DNA of 64,000 nucleotides from Stichopus chloronotus. Taxonomy: Eukaryota; Echinodermata; Holothuroidea; Aspidochirotida; Stichopodidae. This document shows, one piece after another, positions 34,918 through 45,238 of the stretch. The stretch covers positions 2,550,421 through 2,614,420 of the forward strand of contig CM037840.1 in NCBI GenBank assembly GCA_021234535.1, read 5' to 3'. Every line of letters starts with the position of its first letter. Position 1 is the first letter of the stretch. The notes beneath the pieces were generated by a model, which was not told the origin of the DNA, searched no databases, and worked only from the letters and a program-made list of their open reading frames with translations. The position numbers and the translations under genes are program-made.

Positions 34918-36430
34918 AGACTACAGATGTTTGTTTGTTCCATATGTCAGTTTTACAAAAAAAAAAAAAAGACGGGAGAAGGAAATAATTGCTTTCATTT
35001 ATGAAAAAATTGAAGAGTATCAAATACAAGATGAAAACCACAATTTGATTAATATTTATGTCTGCTTCATTTTATCCTGGAATGTTGAGGAAGTAATTTT
35101 CTTTGTGCTTTTTTATGATCACTACTTTTAAAATACTTTATTCCTGGAGAGAATATGAAATGCATGAGGTTCTAAACAAAGTTTCTATCAAAAGGCGGAC
35201 GACTTAATTCGGACTAGGAAAGGTCTTTAATTAAATAAGAACGTATATTTATTCGATAGACACATATTAGATAACATCTGAAAATATCGACAATTTGACT
35301 GAAATTGACAAAAACGTAAGGCTATAGCCTTATCAAATTGTCATATTTTTGCCAAAATCTGGTACTTTTTCGCTTTTGCTCTAATTTCGAGATCTATATG
35401 TCAAGGTTGAGAAATGACCGATTCGATGTGATATTACTGTATTGGATCCTTTATTAATCATAAATGACGTCATTAATAGCTTTGAAATGTCATACTTATG
35501 AATAAGTCGGATTCACCTTAAAATTACTCAGTCGATATCATGAACTTTGCAAGATCTAGGAGAAAGAGTGATCATTTGTTTTTTTTAAACTATTTCGTTT
35601 AGTTTAGGATCCACATTAAACAGGTAAATGAAAAAAAAAGAATTCAATATGAAATCACAGACTCTCATGGGTCGTGATGTGTTACTAACGCGACTACGGA
35701 TGTTTGTTTGTTTGTTTCATATACCAGGGTTCTACAAGCAAGTCAGAAGTCAATGATTGCTTTTATTTATTAAGAACTTGAAGAGTGTCATTTTAACAAA
35801 AAAAAAAAAAAACATGAAGAAAAAAATGTAACAATTTGATGGATATTTATGACTGCTTCATTTTAACATGAAATCTTGAGAAATGGTGTTTTTTTTTTAT
35901 GTGTGTGTTAATTACCTTTAAAAATACTTTATTCCTGGAAAGACTATAAAAAACTCTTAAGGTTATAAATACTTCTTCTGTCAAAGGAGGGACCATTTCG
36001 GTCTAGGAAAAGTCTTCAATTAAATAAGAAGGTATATTTATTCGATAGACACATTTTAGGTAACATCTGAAAATATGGACAATTTGGCTGAAACTGACGA
36101 AAACGTAAGGCTATAGCCTTTTCAAATTGTCATATTTTTGCCAAAATCTGGTACATTTTCGATTTTGCTCTAATTTCGAGATCTATCTGTCAAGGTTGAG
36201 AAATGACCTATTCGATGTGATACTACTGTATTGGATCCTTTATTAATCATAAATGACGTCATTAACAGCTTTGAAATGTCATACTTATGAATAAGTCGGA
36301 TTCACCTTGAAATTACTCTGTCGATATCATGAACTTTGCACGATCTAGGAGAAAGAGTGATGATTTTTTAAACTATTTCGTTTAGTTTAGGACATACATT
36401 AAACAGGTAAATGAAAAGAATTTAATATGA
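34918..36430 (+). repeat. Tandem duplication, unit about 775 bp, with conserved nested palindrome
   Basis: Copy 1 is about 34,918-35,690 and copy 2 about 35,692-36,430. They are highly similar over the last 500 bp and more diverged at the start. Both contain a palindrome AAGGCTATAGCCTT (35,318-35,331 and 36,107-36,120) sitting between the inverted pair GACAATTTG and CAAATTGTC. Long, near-identical non-coding DNA of this kind suggests a fairly recent duplication. Confidence 0.85.
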
Positions 36431-36653
36431 AATCACAGCAAATGAGAGGGAAAGGTTAACAAAAATGATAGCAAAATGACTGTAAATGAGAGGGAAAGGT
36501 AGTAAATGAGAACAAAAACACGCATACACTCATTGCGCGAGTTTGTTATCGGACGTTTCACAATGCACCATATATAGTCTGCCCCCCCCCCCCTTGTTTT
36601 GGTGACGCGACGTTTCTTGACACTCATGTGTACAAAGTAGGAATAGAGCTTAC
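36431..36653. other. Intergenic DNA, no gene seen
   Basis: A short 'gagagggaaaggt' block is repeated near 36,446 and 36,488. A 12-base C run is at 36,582-36,593. Confidence 0.4.
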
Positions 36654-36794
36654 CTCTTCAAGGTAAATCAGTCTGTGTCCATTCACGGTCCTCAAAATCT
36701 GTGTATAAACAAATATGCCAGTGTGGCAGAAAATAGCGTCCGTGACTTGTGGGCCACTCTTTCCTCCGGCGTATAAAGTCGTCGTAGCAACTCT
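36654..36794 (-). CDS. Candidate internal exon, unknown product
   Basis: On the minus strand a pyrimidine-rich stretch and CAG (AG at 36,795-36,796) are followed by 141 bases that end at GAG/GTAAGC. The exon is exactly 47 codons, has no stop in the phase-0 frame and is symmetrical (phase 0 to 0). It would encode a segment starting RVATTTLYAGG, with DAIFCHTG and TVNGHRLIYLEE further on. I do not recognise the family. A competing open frame covers the same bases but runs into a stop just before the donor. No partner exons were identified, so this could be an isolated exon of a gene with long introns, a remnant, or chance. Confidence 0.3.
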
Positions 36795-37095
36795 CTGGTC
36801 TCGGTAAAATTTGAAAGAATGGTGCTTTGGTAAACAAAAGCAAACCTTGTTTAAATGTAAATACTGTTAGAAACGTAAATTGTAAAATGTTAATTTGCAA
36901 AAATAAATAAAGAAATAAAAGGAATGCAGAAGTGTTCTGTAACTAACATGTCGGGGTGACAATTATGCTAATTATTACTAATTTATGCTAACTACTACTT
37001 GACGTGGCTTGTTGACAAGTTCCTTGCGTACGCTTTCAATTAAGTTGTGTACACAGAGCTAGCAAACTCATAGCTTAAGGTCTACCAAAAATAAA

Positions 37096-37184
37096 ACGAG
37101 GCAGGAGCGAGCCAAGGGCGCCTCGAAAAACGAGGCGGGGGGCGACAGCATTGCGACTCGAAAAACGAGGCGCTGGCGACTCGA
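37096..37184. repeat. GC-rich hairpin cluster
   Basis: In an AT-rich setting, about 90 bp carry repeated CGAGGC(G)/GCGACTCG motifs. CGCCTCG (37,119-37,125), AAAAA, CGAGGCG (37,131-37,137) is a perfect 7-bp stem with a five-A loop. A shorter version of the same stem-loop (CTCG-AAAAA-CGAG) is at 37,157-37,169. Confidence 0.75.
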
Positions 37185-37606
37185 ACCATTGCATCATTGT
37201 TTTTTATTTCTTGTAATGTGTGTAATTTTAGACAACCTCACGTTACAGTAGTTTCAAATTTTCTTCACCTCTTTCACGCTTCTCGAATAGTAAGTACATT
37301 TTCAATTTGTTTTAAATTAGCCTAGCATCATTGTATTTGATTTAATGCGATGAGTATAACCTGAGACCCATCACGTTACCCTAATTTCAGATTTTCTTTT
37401 TTCTTTTTCACCTCTTTCACCGTTCTCGATTAATGAGTTCGTTTTCAATTTCTTCCAACCTAATATTGTAACATTTAAAAAATTTTAACAACCTAACAAA
37501 TTTAAAAAAGAAATAAAAGAAATGAAAAAAATATTTAAAAAGAAATATTGCGCCTCTTTGTTGTTCTTGTGGCTAATATTGATATTTCAATTTAATATTT
37601 TTTCAG
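37185..37606. other. Sequence 5' of the first visible CYP4 exon
   Basis: Two similar AT-rich blocks of about 150 bp ('cacctctttcac-ttctcg', 'acctcacgtta' and 'cccatcacgttaccctaatttca') lie near 37,230-37,310 and 37,370-37,450. No further P450 exon was seen. The pyrimidine-rich end before 37,607 is the splice acceptor region. Confidence 0.45.
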
Positions 37607-37744
37607 GAAATGATCGAGATAGCACAATCACAATCGAAGACTTGCAGAAGTTGGAATACATGAATTGCGTCATAAAAGAATGCCAGCGAGTACTGACAAC
37701 TGCCCCCTTTGCTGGACGGACGCTGGAGAGTGACAAACACTTGT
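37607..37744 (+). CDS. Cytochrome P450 family 4, exon with helix K (ExxR)
   Basis: First of three collinear exons that together encode the C-terminal third of a CYP4-type, heme-thiolate monooxygenase (family members are usually ER-membrane enzymes that hydroxylate fatty acids or related lipids). The exon follows a TTTTTTCAG-like acceptor in phase 1. It encodes TIEDLQKLEYMNCVIKECQR, in which E and R of 'ECQR' are the invariant ExxR pair of helix K, then AGRTLESDKHL. It ends before GTATGT at 37,745. The exons for the membrane anchor, the I-helix oxygen-binding motif and everything between are not seen in the window, where they would have to lie at lower coordinates. The gene is therefore partial, has a very long intron, or is a truncated pseudogene. 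Resemblance is closest to CYP4V-like sequences from memory. A subfamily cannot be fixed without an alignment. Confidence 0.9.
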
Positions 37745-37771
37745 GTATGTACCGTAATGGTTTTATCTAAA

Positions 37772-38165
37772 TATGATAATGGTGATGATGATGATGCTGA
37801 AGATGGTGATGATTCATTGTGAGGAAGATGAATAATAATAAATACGTCACTAAAACTACCGTAATAATAATGATATTGATATTTTGATGATGGTTAAGAT
37901 GGCGATGATTGTGGTCATAATGATGAAGATGTAGAGTAGCGGTGATGATGACGATCATAATACTATGGAAAATTTCTGTGATTAATATCACTATCACGTT
38001 GAACATGTTGTTGATAATTATGATGGTAATGATGATGACAATAAAGATGTTGATGATGGTAATGATAATAGAGTTGGGCATGATTATAATGAGGATTGTG
38101 TCAATGATCTCGACGATATGTAATGTGGTGGTGATGATGATGATGATGATGATGGTAAAGCTGAC
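37772..38165. repeat. (GAT)n-like low-complexity tract in a CYP4 intron
   Basis: Degenerate GATGATGGT/AATAAT triplets fill nearly all of the intron between the first two visible exons. The tract keeps long frames open on both strands (Met/Ile-rich on plus, His/Ile-rich on minus), which are artefacts. Confidence 0.9.
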
Positions 38166-38216
38166 GATTTTCGAACTATGTTAAACTCATCTTTTTCTCC
38201 GATGGCATTACCCCAG

Positions 38217-38396
38217 GTGGAACTATCGTACCGAAAGGGACACCAGTGTTGTTGGGATTATACTGGCTTCATCGTGATCCAAGATACTTCCCTAATCCAG
38301 ACAAATTTGACCCCGATCGCTTTCTACCAGAAAATTGTGAGAATCGACCAGCGTTTGCATTCATACCGTTCTCTGCTGGACACAGAAACTGTATCG
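38217..38396 (+). CDS. Cytochrome P450 family 4, exon with PERF and heme-binding motifs
   Basis: The exon begins after CCCCAG in phase 1 and ends at GTGAGT (donor from 38,397), also phase 1. The 180 bases give 60 codons. They encode GTIVPKGTPVLLGLYWLHRD, the PERF-type block FDPDRFLPEN and the heme-binding loop FIPFSAGHRNCIG, whose cysteine is the thiolate ligand of the heme iron. All key residues expected in this segment are intact. There is no frameshift or stop, which argues against an old pseudogene. Confidence 0.93.
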
Positions 38397-38816
38397 GTGA
38401 GTAGTATATTATTACAATGTAACCAGAACACACAAAAAAGGAGTCTATATCATCGCCATGTTAATATAACTACATGTGACTGAATGCCATTTTAGATTAC
38501 ACATGATGACAGGGTAATAGGAGGGTAATATGGGCACAAAAACAATGAATCTCTTTTTATAATATAAATGTTGATATTGTCAAAGTCATGTTAATGTAAC
38601 TTATTGGTAGTTCTTTTTAAAGTAAACATGATTACATGGTAACTGTCGGTACTGATACAGTAAATACTAAACTGTGTGTACAGTTACAGTGACCTTATAG
38701 TGCGCACAATAGCAAATGGAGAGCGGAGTCTTTTGAGTATTACCTTCATTTGTAGTTACTCATTTCCAAATGACGCAACTACATTAATTTCTGCAATTTA
38801 CTTGTACAATCAATAG

Positions 38817-38977
38817 GACAAAAGTTTGCCCTGTTAGAGCAAAAGACGATGATGGCGTCAGTTCTGAGGAAGGTCAGACTTTCTACGACTCAAAAACTCG
38901 ACGAATTGGGACTGGTTTGTGAATTCATTCTCAGAGCATCCAAAGGAATCCATCTCAAGATTCATCGACGAGTTTAA
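38817..38977 (+). CDS. Cytochrome P450 family 4, last coding exon
   Basis: After the AATAG acceptor the phase-1 exon continues directly from the heme loop with QKFALLEQKTMMASVLRK (helix L), then TTQKLDELGLVCEF and a final ILRASKGIHLKIHRRV, ending at TAA (38,975-38,977). This is the normal end of CYP4 proteins. An ATTAAA hexamer at 39,313-39,318 is a possible, weak polyadenylation signal. The exon is intact. Joined to the two exons before it, the frame is continuous for about 159 residues. Confidence 0.92.
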
Positions 38978-41900
38978 TGGATGTGTTACATCGGTGTTAA
39001 CACTTTCAATTATTGAGAGTTTTAGTTGTAATTAACGAGCCGGTAGTCTATCCTCCTGGTGAAAAGTGCGACCTTTGAGTCGAACTTTTAACCAATTCTT
39101 CTAGCAGAGATACGGCGATTCGTCCATGGTAAACGCCACCTTTGAACGAGTACTTTTGCTTGTAGATAATACTCGAGTAAAAAAGTACACACATAGTCAC
39201 AGTGGCAATTTCATTAACGCATTTGCTTACAACCATTTCGATGTTTTATTTTTTTACATGGTTGTAATGTTTTGGCAGGATTGTTTCCACATTTTGAAAT
39301 GTAAGGAATTAGATTAAAGTATTTTGCTTTAAATTTATTTAATCGTGGTTTGTCTACATTGTTAGGTACTATCTATAATCATTTTAAGAAGAATTATCCA
39401 AAGTTTTGGTGAATGCACATTTTACTGATTTATTGTGTTCAACGAGAAACGTAAGTTGCTATAAAACCGCTACGCTTCATTTGACTAATATATCCAGTAT
39501 TTAATCTCACTCTATTGTTCCACTGCATTTTCCATACTTAATAGGAAATCACTGTTGATTTATAACATTTCACAATCATTCAGAATAGTATCTCAATCCC
39601 TCAGTCTCATGTCAGCATGTTTAGTGAGTTCTAAACTATCGATTATCAGTAATTTCAGGAGTTATAGTAATTATTGACCCTTTTGAGCTTTCCCGCCTTT
39701 AAAGAAGCAGAAAGTAATTTTGCACGGTGGTATAAAATATAAACTCAACGTAAGACGTAACCATATGCTTCATCCCTAACTATTCATGTCGTTTCAATTA
39801 TAATAGCAATTGCCAATATTCAGTACCAATGTAGTTTTAGAGCATCCGTATTCATTAGCTTGCTTGCCCAGACTGGTATAAAGATTCCTTTATTTAAAGT
39901 TACTGCCTCTTGATTTTCTTTAGTGGTTTTTAATGGTTGGTCTTATTTTAAATGTCTTATAATTGTTGAAACTGAACAAATTGCATGTTACGAAATATTG
40001 TGTCAATATGGGTATTAAAGTTACAGTTACAAATTCTGCCAGTCACGTATTAATCAAAGTCGCAACGGTACAGGTCTTGAAATTGGACCCAACTTGGGTA
40101 TATGAATTACAGAAACATCTTTTATAATTAAGATCAAGAAAGTATAGTCTTTACCACATCAATAAGGTATCTCCCGTCGTTGCTTTCTAGATTTAAATAA
40201 CAGAGGGGAGAATTTTAAGATCAGAGAGAAACCACCTCAGTTTACTGGGAGACGAAACCTGTCTCTAAAACAAAGGGGAGCATCTGTTGAAGACTGGAAT
40301 TAACCAAAATTGAAGCCGATAGACAACATGATCTATGCAGATAATGCTGCCCATTTAATGGCGCTGTACTACAACAGTATCTACCCTGTAAGGTAAATGA
40401 TGATCTCAAAATGACGACTTAAGTTTTAAACAAATTTAGGGGACACATAAGTTCTTAGAACGATAACAGTTGCTTCATTTATCACTTCAACAAGCATTAG
40501 CTTTCAAGTTGCTACATCTATCTCATCGCTAACGTAATTTGGTTCTCTTCAAATTTTCGCAGTTGCTGGATTTAATTGTAAAGAAGTAGATGATATATAT
40601 ATTGGCACCGTTCAGTACTAAGGTTGCACCATAGAGTGGCCTATAAGGTCTACATGGCAAACTGGAGTGCACACAAAAAGTTCCAAGGAAGACGTAGAAT
40701 TCATTATGCACTAAAAGGGTCACTCAAGAAAGGTACACTATGGATTTAAAAAAAATCGAAGACACTATTGTGTTTTCATGGGCATTTACGGCGGAGCCAA
40801 AAGTGTGCCAAGTTGTATGAGTAAACCGACATCGTGGTCTCACCAAGAAAAAATACTTTACCTTAACGTATTGGCTTTGACATCAGCAAGCAGAAAGTAA
40901 ATCGCATTAGATAACACGCCCTGGAAACATTCAGAGAAGTTTGCTTCAGGATAACCATGCATCTAATGAATCATCAAAGGTTGAATCTGCCTCGATGTCA
41001 CCTTCAAACTGAACATCCAACAGTACTACCTCCACATGGATATGATCGAAATCCAGAGATAAGCCACCCTCTTTGGCAATCATGTGGTATCCACTACATC
41101 GGTTAGTTGAACACTTTGCACACCATCGCTGCTTCTTGGTTAAGTTAATAGACCATCCAAACTTAAAAATATGGAATAGTTTAAGTGAAATCCGTAGTCC
41201 ATCCTTTTCATGATCACAGGCTCAAACATTCTGTCATTTCATTAAATATGTACTGCCGTTCCGGCAGTTCCTAAACTTTCTGTTGAAAACAAAATACATC
41301 TTCATGAAAAAGCTGAAAGTATTTTCGTGTGTGCGTTACAACAGAAACACGAACAACAGAAGCTACTAAAACTGATTCGACAGGACCTATCCTAACATTA
41401 CATTTACTATTGTAAATAGCTGTTGACATTTATTATCTTTCTGGGGCTACTGTCCAAAATTAGAACTTGTCTTTTATATGAAGATGCCTTGTGATACTTG
41501 TACTGAAATTCAATTTTTAAGTTCGATCCCTGCTTGTAAAGGATAGTTGTAAAAGTATTTCCAATTTGAATAGCCCAATAAATGAGAAATGTCGTTGAAA
41601 ATGATTAAGCATTGGACAGAACTCTAATAAATACATCCTCGGATTAGCAATAACTACCCAAACGTTCATCTTGACGTACGCCTTTGATGTCAGAATTGCT
41701 ACCCACACAATATTTGACGTTTCAGAGTGCAGCTGCAGCAAATTTGTACCTCATGTCCAATAAGTACTAAATATTAGACACACCATCCAGTCTGCAAAAA
41801 GGAAAGTGAGATATGATGAATATGTTTTTCTTGCATATTTATTTTAGAAAAGCATGGAAAGATAATAATCAAACTACCTCTTACATACGTGCATCATCCG

Positions 41901-44880
41901 TGTACATTTGCTTACTGTTTACGCTGATTTTTCAAATGAAGCAATGGAAATAAGGGAATTGGCTTAATGATACATAGTTACACTTAACAATAGCTTTGGT
42001 TGTAAGACTGATGTAGCAGATTGCTATGGTAAAAGCCAGAAAATAGAAATATTGAATGACATTATATTTGTGATAATAACATATCATGATGAATCAAATC
42101 CACTAAAAAATAATCATCTTCTTTCTAAATTAATCAGCAATGCGTCTGTTCCTTCTTCCATGAACATGGCAAATAAGATCCACAAACGGCTGTTAAATGA
42201 AATGTTAATTACAAGAGAGCTTAGGCAGTTGATGCCTAATTTTCAGTGGTATTATTTCATTCCCGAGTGAGATAATATTACGTAACGGTGATAAACATCA
42301 ACTAAGGCTCTTGGAATATTAACAAACTATGAAGCTCTACACCATTTGGCCTAAATGTAGTAAGATAAAACGGATTGTCGATCATTAAGATTTCGGTTGA
42401 AAAACGCATGTTCTAATTATCCAGTAAAATTTGATTTAATAACCTTGAAGTAGGGTAATTGTAGCATTATATGACAGCAAGATGTCCGAAAAAAATACGG
42501 TATATATTATGTTGCTGTAATAAGATCCACGAATTTACATGTTGTTTGATCTGTTTCTGGCAAAATATTCAACCTAACTACTTCATGCTGCAGTGGCATA
42601 CAGGGATACTGAAAATTACAATAGAGAGTAAGAATTATGTAAGTATCGGGCAGCAAGAAGTTTCGCCCAATCAAATAGCAAATTGAATTTGTACTGTTGA
42701 AACGTATCTAGATAAATTTGCCTAAATCCATCATTGCGATAAATTCCCATCTCAATAATTCTACTTTGGGTTGGCTAATTATCTGTAGTTATAGTGGGCT
42801 AAAAACGCGCTACACATGTCTGCAATGGCTAGAACGGACACGACATAAAAACCAAATGAAACATGTTTTAGTAATACATGACTTGACAATTAAGTCATAG
42901 GTGCAAAAAGACCAGAATTTTCGCAGGTGGGAATTACGCCAACTCACATCTATACATGATATCATCCTTTGGAGCTCGAACATTTGACCTGTTGTCTTGG
43001 ACCAACCTGCTGGGGAAACTTTGCTATACTTTGCTATTACATTTTTGAATCTCAGTTCAACGGATAACATGACACTAGGCGCCCCTTCAAATGCTGCCCT
43101 GAAGGAGTTAATGTAATTTGTTAACAGTAATTCTGCACCCAACGTGAAAGAGGAGATGTGGTGTCCCGATGAGTTTTGTCTAATATTGTTTCCTTTAAAA
43201 ATGATAACTAACACGAAACGATGTCGTCATGACATATCCGAGGTAAGAAAGCTACCGTTGTGTTAAATGGTGTCACTCTCCACAACTTTGTTTGCGATGT
43301 TCGTATTTGGACAAAGGTAAGTTTACATTAAAGCATTATGCAGAATATGTACAACTTTACACAAAGAAAATTCAATACGTCAATGTGAGGCTCGCGCAGT
43401 GTTACGACAAAAGACTATAGAGACTAACGTTTTCTCCGACATTGTCATAGTAATTGTAAATATCTTATTTAGCTTAAAATTCGTCTGACAAAAATACCAT
43501 CTTGGACTATTGGTTGTATTAATCATTGAAAATGTTCAAAATGGGCACAAATTCCATCAAAGATCATCAAGTATTGACAATTTGGCAGGCAAATTTCTGC
43601 CCCCACTTGCGTCATGAACAAGCATTGGTTAAGTATGCAAATTGTGACGTAAAAAGATGGGCTCCTATGATATGTCGCATGTTAATTATTTGTTTACTTA
43701 ACCTTTATTTCAAGAAAATGAGGATTTTAAATGCCCAGAGGGTTTTATTTTCGAAGCGTACAGTTTCTTCAGAAATATCGATATCACTTCATAGTGTGAT
43801 ATCCAGTGATTGAATAACTTACAGAGACTATGTAAACACTTAACAAAACAGATACTGACACGGTGCAACACTACATGTCATCTGTTTTTATCTAGCTTTG
43901 AAAAGTCATATCTCATAAACGGCAATAGCTCTGAACAAATTCAAACAAGCTGTCATTCAGGGTTTCACGCTGCAACTTCTAAATGTTTGTCACACGACCT
44001 TTAAGGGCTATGGATCATTGACACTAACATATTTACGCTTTGTTAATAAAACATACATGTCTAATTTCATTTTTAAAAACATGAGATGTATCAAGTTACA
44101 AAACAGAAGATGTAAGTCCTACGGAGTAAGGAATGATAACGCAGGTAATGTAGATAAGGGGAATTTCATTAGGACTAAATTCATAAACAGAATTGGTCAG
44201 TACGTTTTACTATTCGTTAGTTTTTAATGTAATATAGCTAATGTAATATAGTGAGATGAGGAATTCATTCCATTTTAGACTACACGAAATTTCAATATTT
44301 ATAATAATTGTGGCAAATTTACATTATTTGTCAAAATTATCAGTTTCGCAAATTACTTATGAAGCTTGAGATAAAAAAACTCATGCAAATCCAAAATACA
44401 GAACGTGAAGCCAACGTTTGACATTTGACACGTCATAAACATTGAGATTCCAAATTCCCGTACGGGGTTGCTAGGAAAGACATAGCAAAAGTTGCAAACA
44501 ATACAACATGGAGACAAAAGTCCTAAACTGAAACCAAACGATTTATGTAACATGTGACAAAGTCGGAAATAAAATTTGAAAAGCAGATTGAACATATTAA
44601 AGTGTGGAAAGAACTTAAAGTAAAACACTCAGCATTGTATACTCATATTGTAACTTTGAAATTTTTGCTTTCCTACACAAATGAAACATTAGTACAAAAA
44701 TGTTCCACTGTTGATATTACACACAATCCATCTATGTCCATATATTGAGTCGAATGACCAACGAACGCAACGTCTGTAAATAAAACAGATTGAAATTTGC
44801 AACTCCCTTCACCTTAAAGAAATCCTCAATCAACTATTTTCTTTCTCATTTTGTGAAAGGCATAGCATACAAATCTTACA
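38978..44880. other. Intergenic DNA between the convergent CYP4 and TRIM-like genes
   Basis: No supported gene. The longest open frame, 42,810-43,214 on the minus strand (134 codons), has no recognisable domain. A stretch near 40,820-40,900 loosely resembles a decayed tyrosine-recombinase segment, but too weakly to annotate. Confidence 0.5.
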
Positions 44881-44881
44881 T

Positions 44882-44887
44882 TTTATT
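44882..44887 (-). terminator. Possible polyadenylation signal of the TRIM-like gene
   Basis: AATAAA on the minus strand, about 350 bases past the stop codon. The position is plausible for a 3' UTR of that length, but the hexamer is common by chance in AT-rich DNA. Confidence 0.35.
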
Positions 44888-45238
44888 TGCACCTCATGCT
44901 ACTTGTAAGATACTTGTACCACGTTGCAGTAAAACCTGTCTTTTACAGCTTCATCTTCTTTACGTAAGCTGTGTTGCTGTTAGTGGAGATGTCAAAAAAT
45001 GTTTTGTTTACGCGAAGTAAAACATCTGGGAGATACAAAATGAAGTCACAGTGGTAGGTAATTCTGCTATGAAAGCAGATAGTGCTAATCTTAAGTTGAT
45101 GTTTTGAGATAAATCTAGTTGCAACACCATTTCAGCTGAGAATTAGAAAACCAAGCTTAATATGGATCTGACGTCACTTCTTTGATCTATTTTGTCTGTC
45201 TATGATCTTTTGTCATTCTCACTAGAAGAGCGACACTT

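Noticed and set aside
37767..38184. Histidine/isoleucine-rich and methionine-rich frames on both strands
   Set aside because: They are translations of the (GAT)n-like intron tract.
40820..40910. Peptide resembling the 'L.L..LALTSA.RxSEi' box of DIRS/Crypton tyrosine recombinases
   Set aside because: Only about 20 residues match, several stops follow, and no other catalytic box could be placed.
42810..43214. 134-codon minus-strand frame
   Set aside because: No domain, signal or splice support. A frame of this length is expected occasionally in 64 kb.
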